A stretch of 64,000 nucleotides of DNA from contig JADKBZ010000014.1 in assembly GCA_016714815.1 (NCBI GenBank), positions 1-64,000 of the forward strand. The letters run 5' to 3'. Below are positions 63,825 to 64,000 of the stretch, in pieces. This DNA is from Holophagales bacterium (lineage in GTDB: Bacteria > Acidobacteriota > Thermoanaerobaculia > UBA5066). The notes beneath the pieces were generated by a model. That model did no database searches. It was given only the letters and a program-made list of their open reading frames with translations, and was not told the DNA's origin. Both the position numbers and the translations under genes were made by a program. Numbering within the stretch: the first letter of the stretch is position 1; each line of letters opens with the position of its first letter.

Positions 63825-64000
63825 TCAGGGACTGGGAGGGGCCGCCCCTCCCCCGTCCTCCCCCCCGGCCGGAGGCCGTGCGGAGGCCCGGGCGATCGCC
63901 CCGGAGGCCCGGAAAACGTAGTGGACGCCCGAGGCGAGGGTGAGCAGGAGCGTCACAGGGAAGCAGACGTCGGCGACCCACGCCGGCATCCGGTCGATGT
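63825..64000 (-). CDS. pgsA: C-terminal end of a probable CDP-diacylglycerol-glycerol-3-phosphate 3-phosphatidyltransferase (partial)
   Basis: The last 57 or so codons of a gene entering from the right edge, stop at 63825-63827. Translation MPAWVADVCFPVTLLLTLASGVHYVFRAS is a membrane segment that closely resembles the usual end of PgsA, followed by a Gly/Pro/Ala tail. PgsA makes phosphatidylglycerol phosphate. Only the tail is visible, so the call is tentative. Phosphatidylglycerol is also the lipid donor for Lgt. Confidence 0.5.
   Translation of the reverse strand, partial: IDRMPAWVADVCFPVTLLLTLASGVHYVFRASGAIARASARPPAGGEDGGGAAPPSP

Overview
The window is very GC-rich, densely packed and bacterial. 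A complete Tol-Pal system, LptE, lipoprotein-processing enzymes and an outer-surface beta-helix protein point to a diderm (Gram-negative) cell. High GC, a SpoIVB-type (S55) peptidase, an IPTL-CTERM-like sorting tail and large fatty-acid/polyketide enzymes fit Acidobacteriota best, with Myxococcota as an alternative. This placement is inference; no rRNA is present.

Layout. 1-1261 (-) is the 5' part of an S55 peptidase gene, divergent from a tolQ-tolR-tolA-tolB-pal-cpoB operon (1305-6127, +) followed by rpsT. From 21887 down to 6566 runs one tight minus-strand unit of fifteen genes: HAD phosphatase, Gfo/Idh oxidoreductase, mtnP, PfkB kinase, ribH, nusB, a secreted transglutaminase-like protein, a receiver protein, cheA, cheW, a HEAT-repeat protein, cheR, cheB, leuS and lptE. 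Most junctions are 4-bp stop/start overlaps. ileS-lspA-lgt-rluD (21987-27223, +) joins translation with lipoprotein maturation. Next come a protoporphyrinogen-oxidase-like flavoprotein (-), a secreted protein (+), sbcD-sbcC (-), a WYL regulator (-), a 1622-residue beta-helix protein (+, preceded by a 628-bp gap), a GGDEF diguanylate cyclase (-) and three small genes.

The most remarkable region is 43860-62417, a minus-strand set of six closely spaced genes. In transcription order they are an acyl-CoA dehydrogenase, a roughly 2950-residue multifunctional synthase (KS-AT-KS-4xACP-KR-DH), a 1858-residue single-chain acyl-CoA carboxylase of eukaryotic-like layout, a Sfp-type phosphopantetheinyl transferase, a bactofilin and an MGDG-synthase/UgtP-like glycosyltransferase. 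Together they could make malonyl-CoA, activate and run a dedicated iterative synthase, and perhaps place the lipid product in a glycolipid. All four tandem carrier domains have Thr where the phosphopantetheine-bearing Ser normally sits.

A caution on sequence quality: seven genes (S55 peptidase, ileS, the secreted protein at 28555, DUF4242, bactofilin, the synthase and the IPTL-CTERM protein) are broken by single-base frame changes, mostly at G/C positions. Nearly all look like assembly or sequencing indels rather than true pseudogenes, because family-typical sequence resumes at once in another frame and ileS is essential. The right edge holds an IPTL-CTERM-like protein, tRNA-Gly(CCC) and the 3' end of a probable pgsA.
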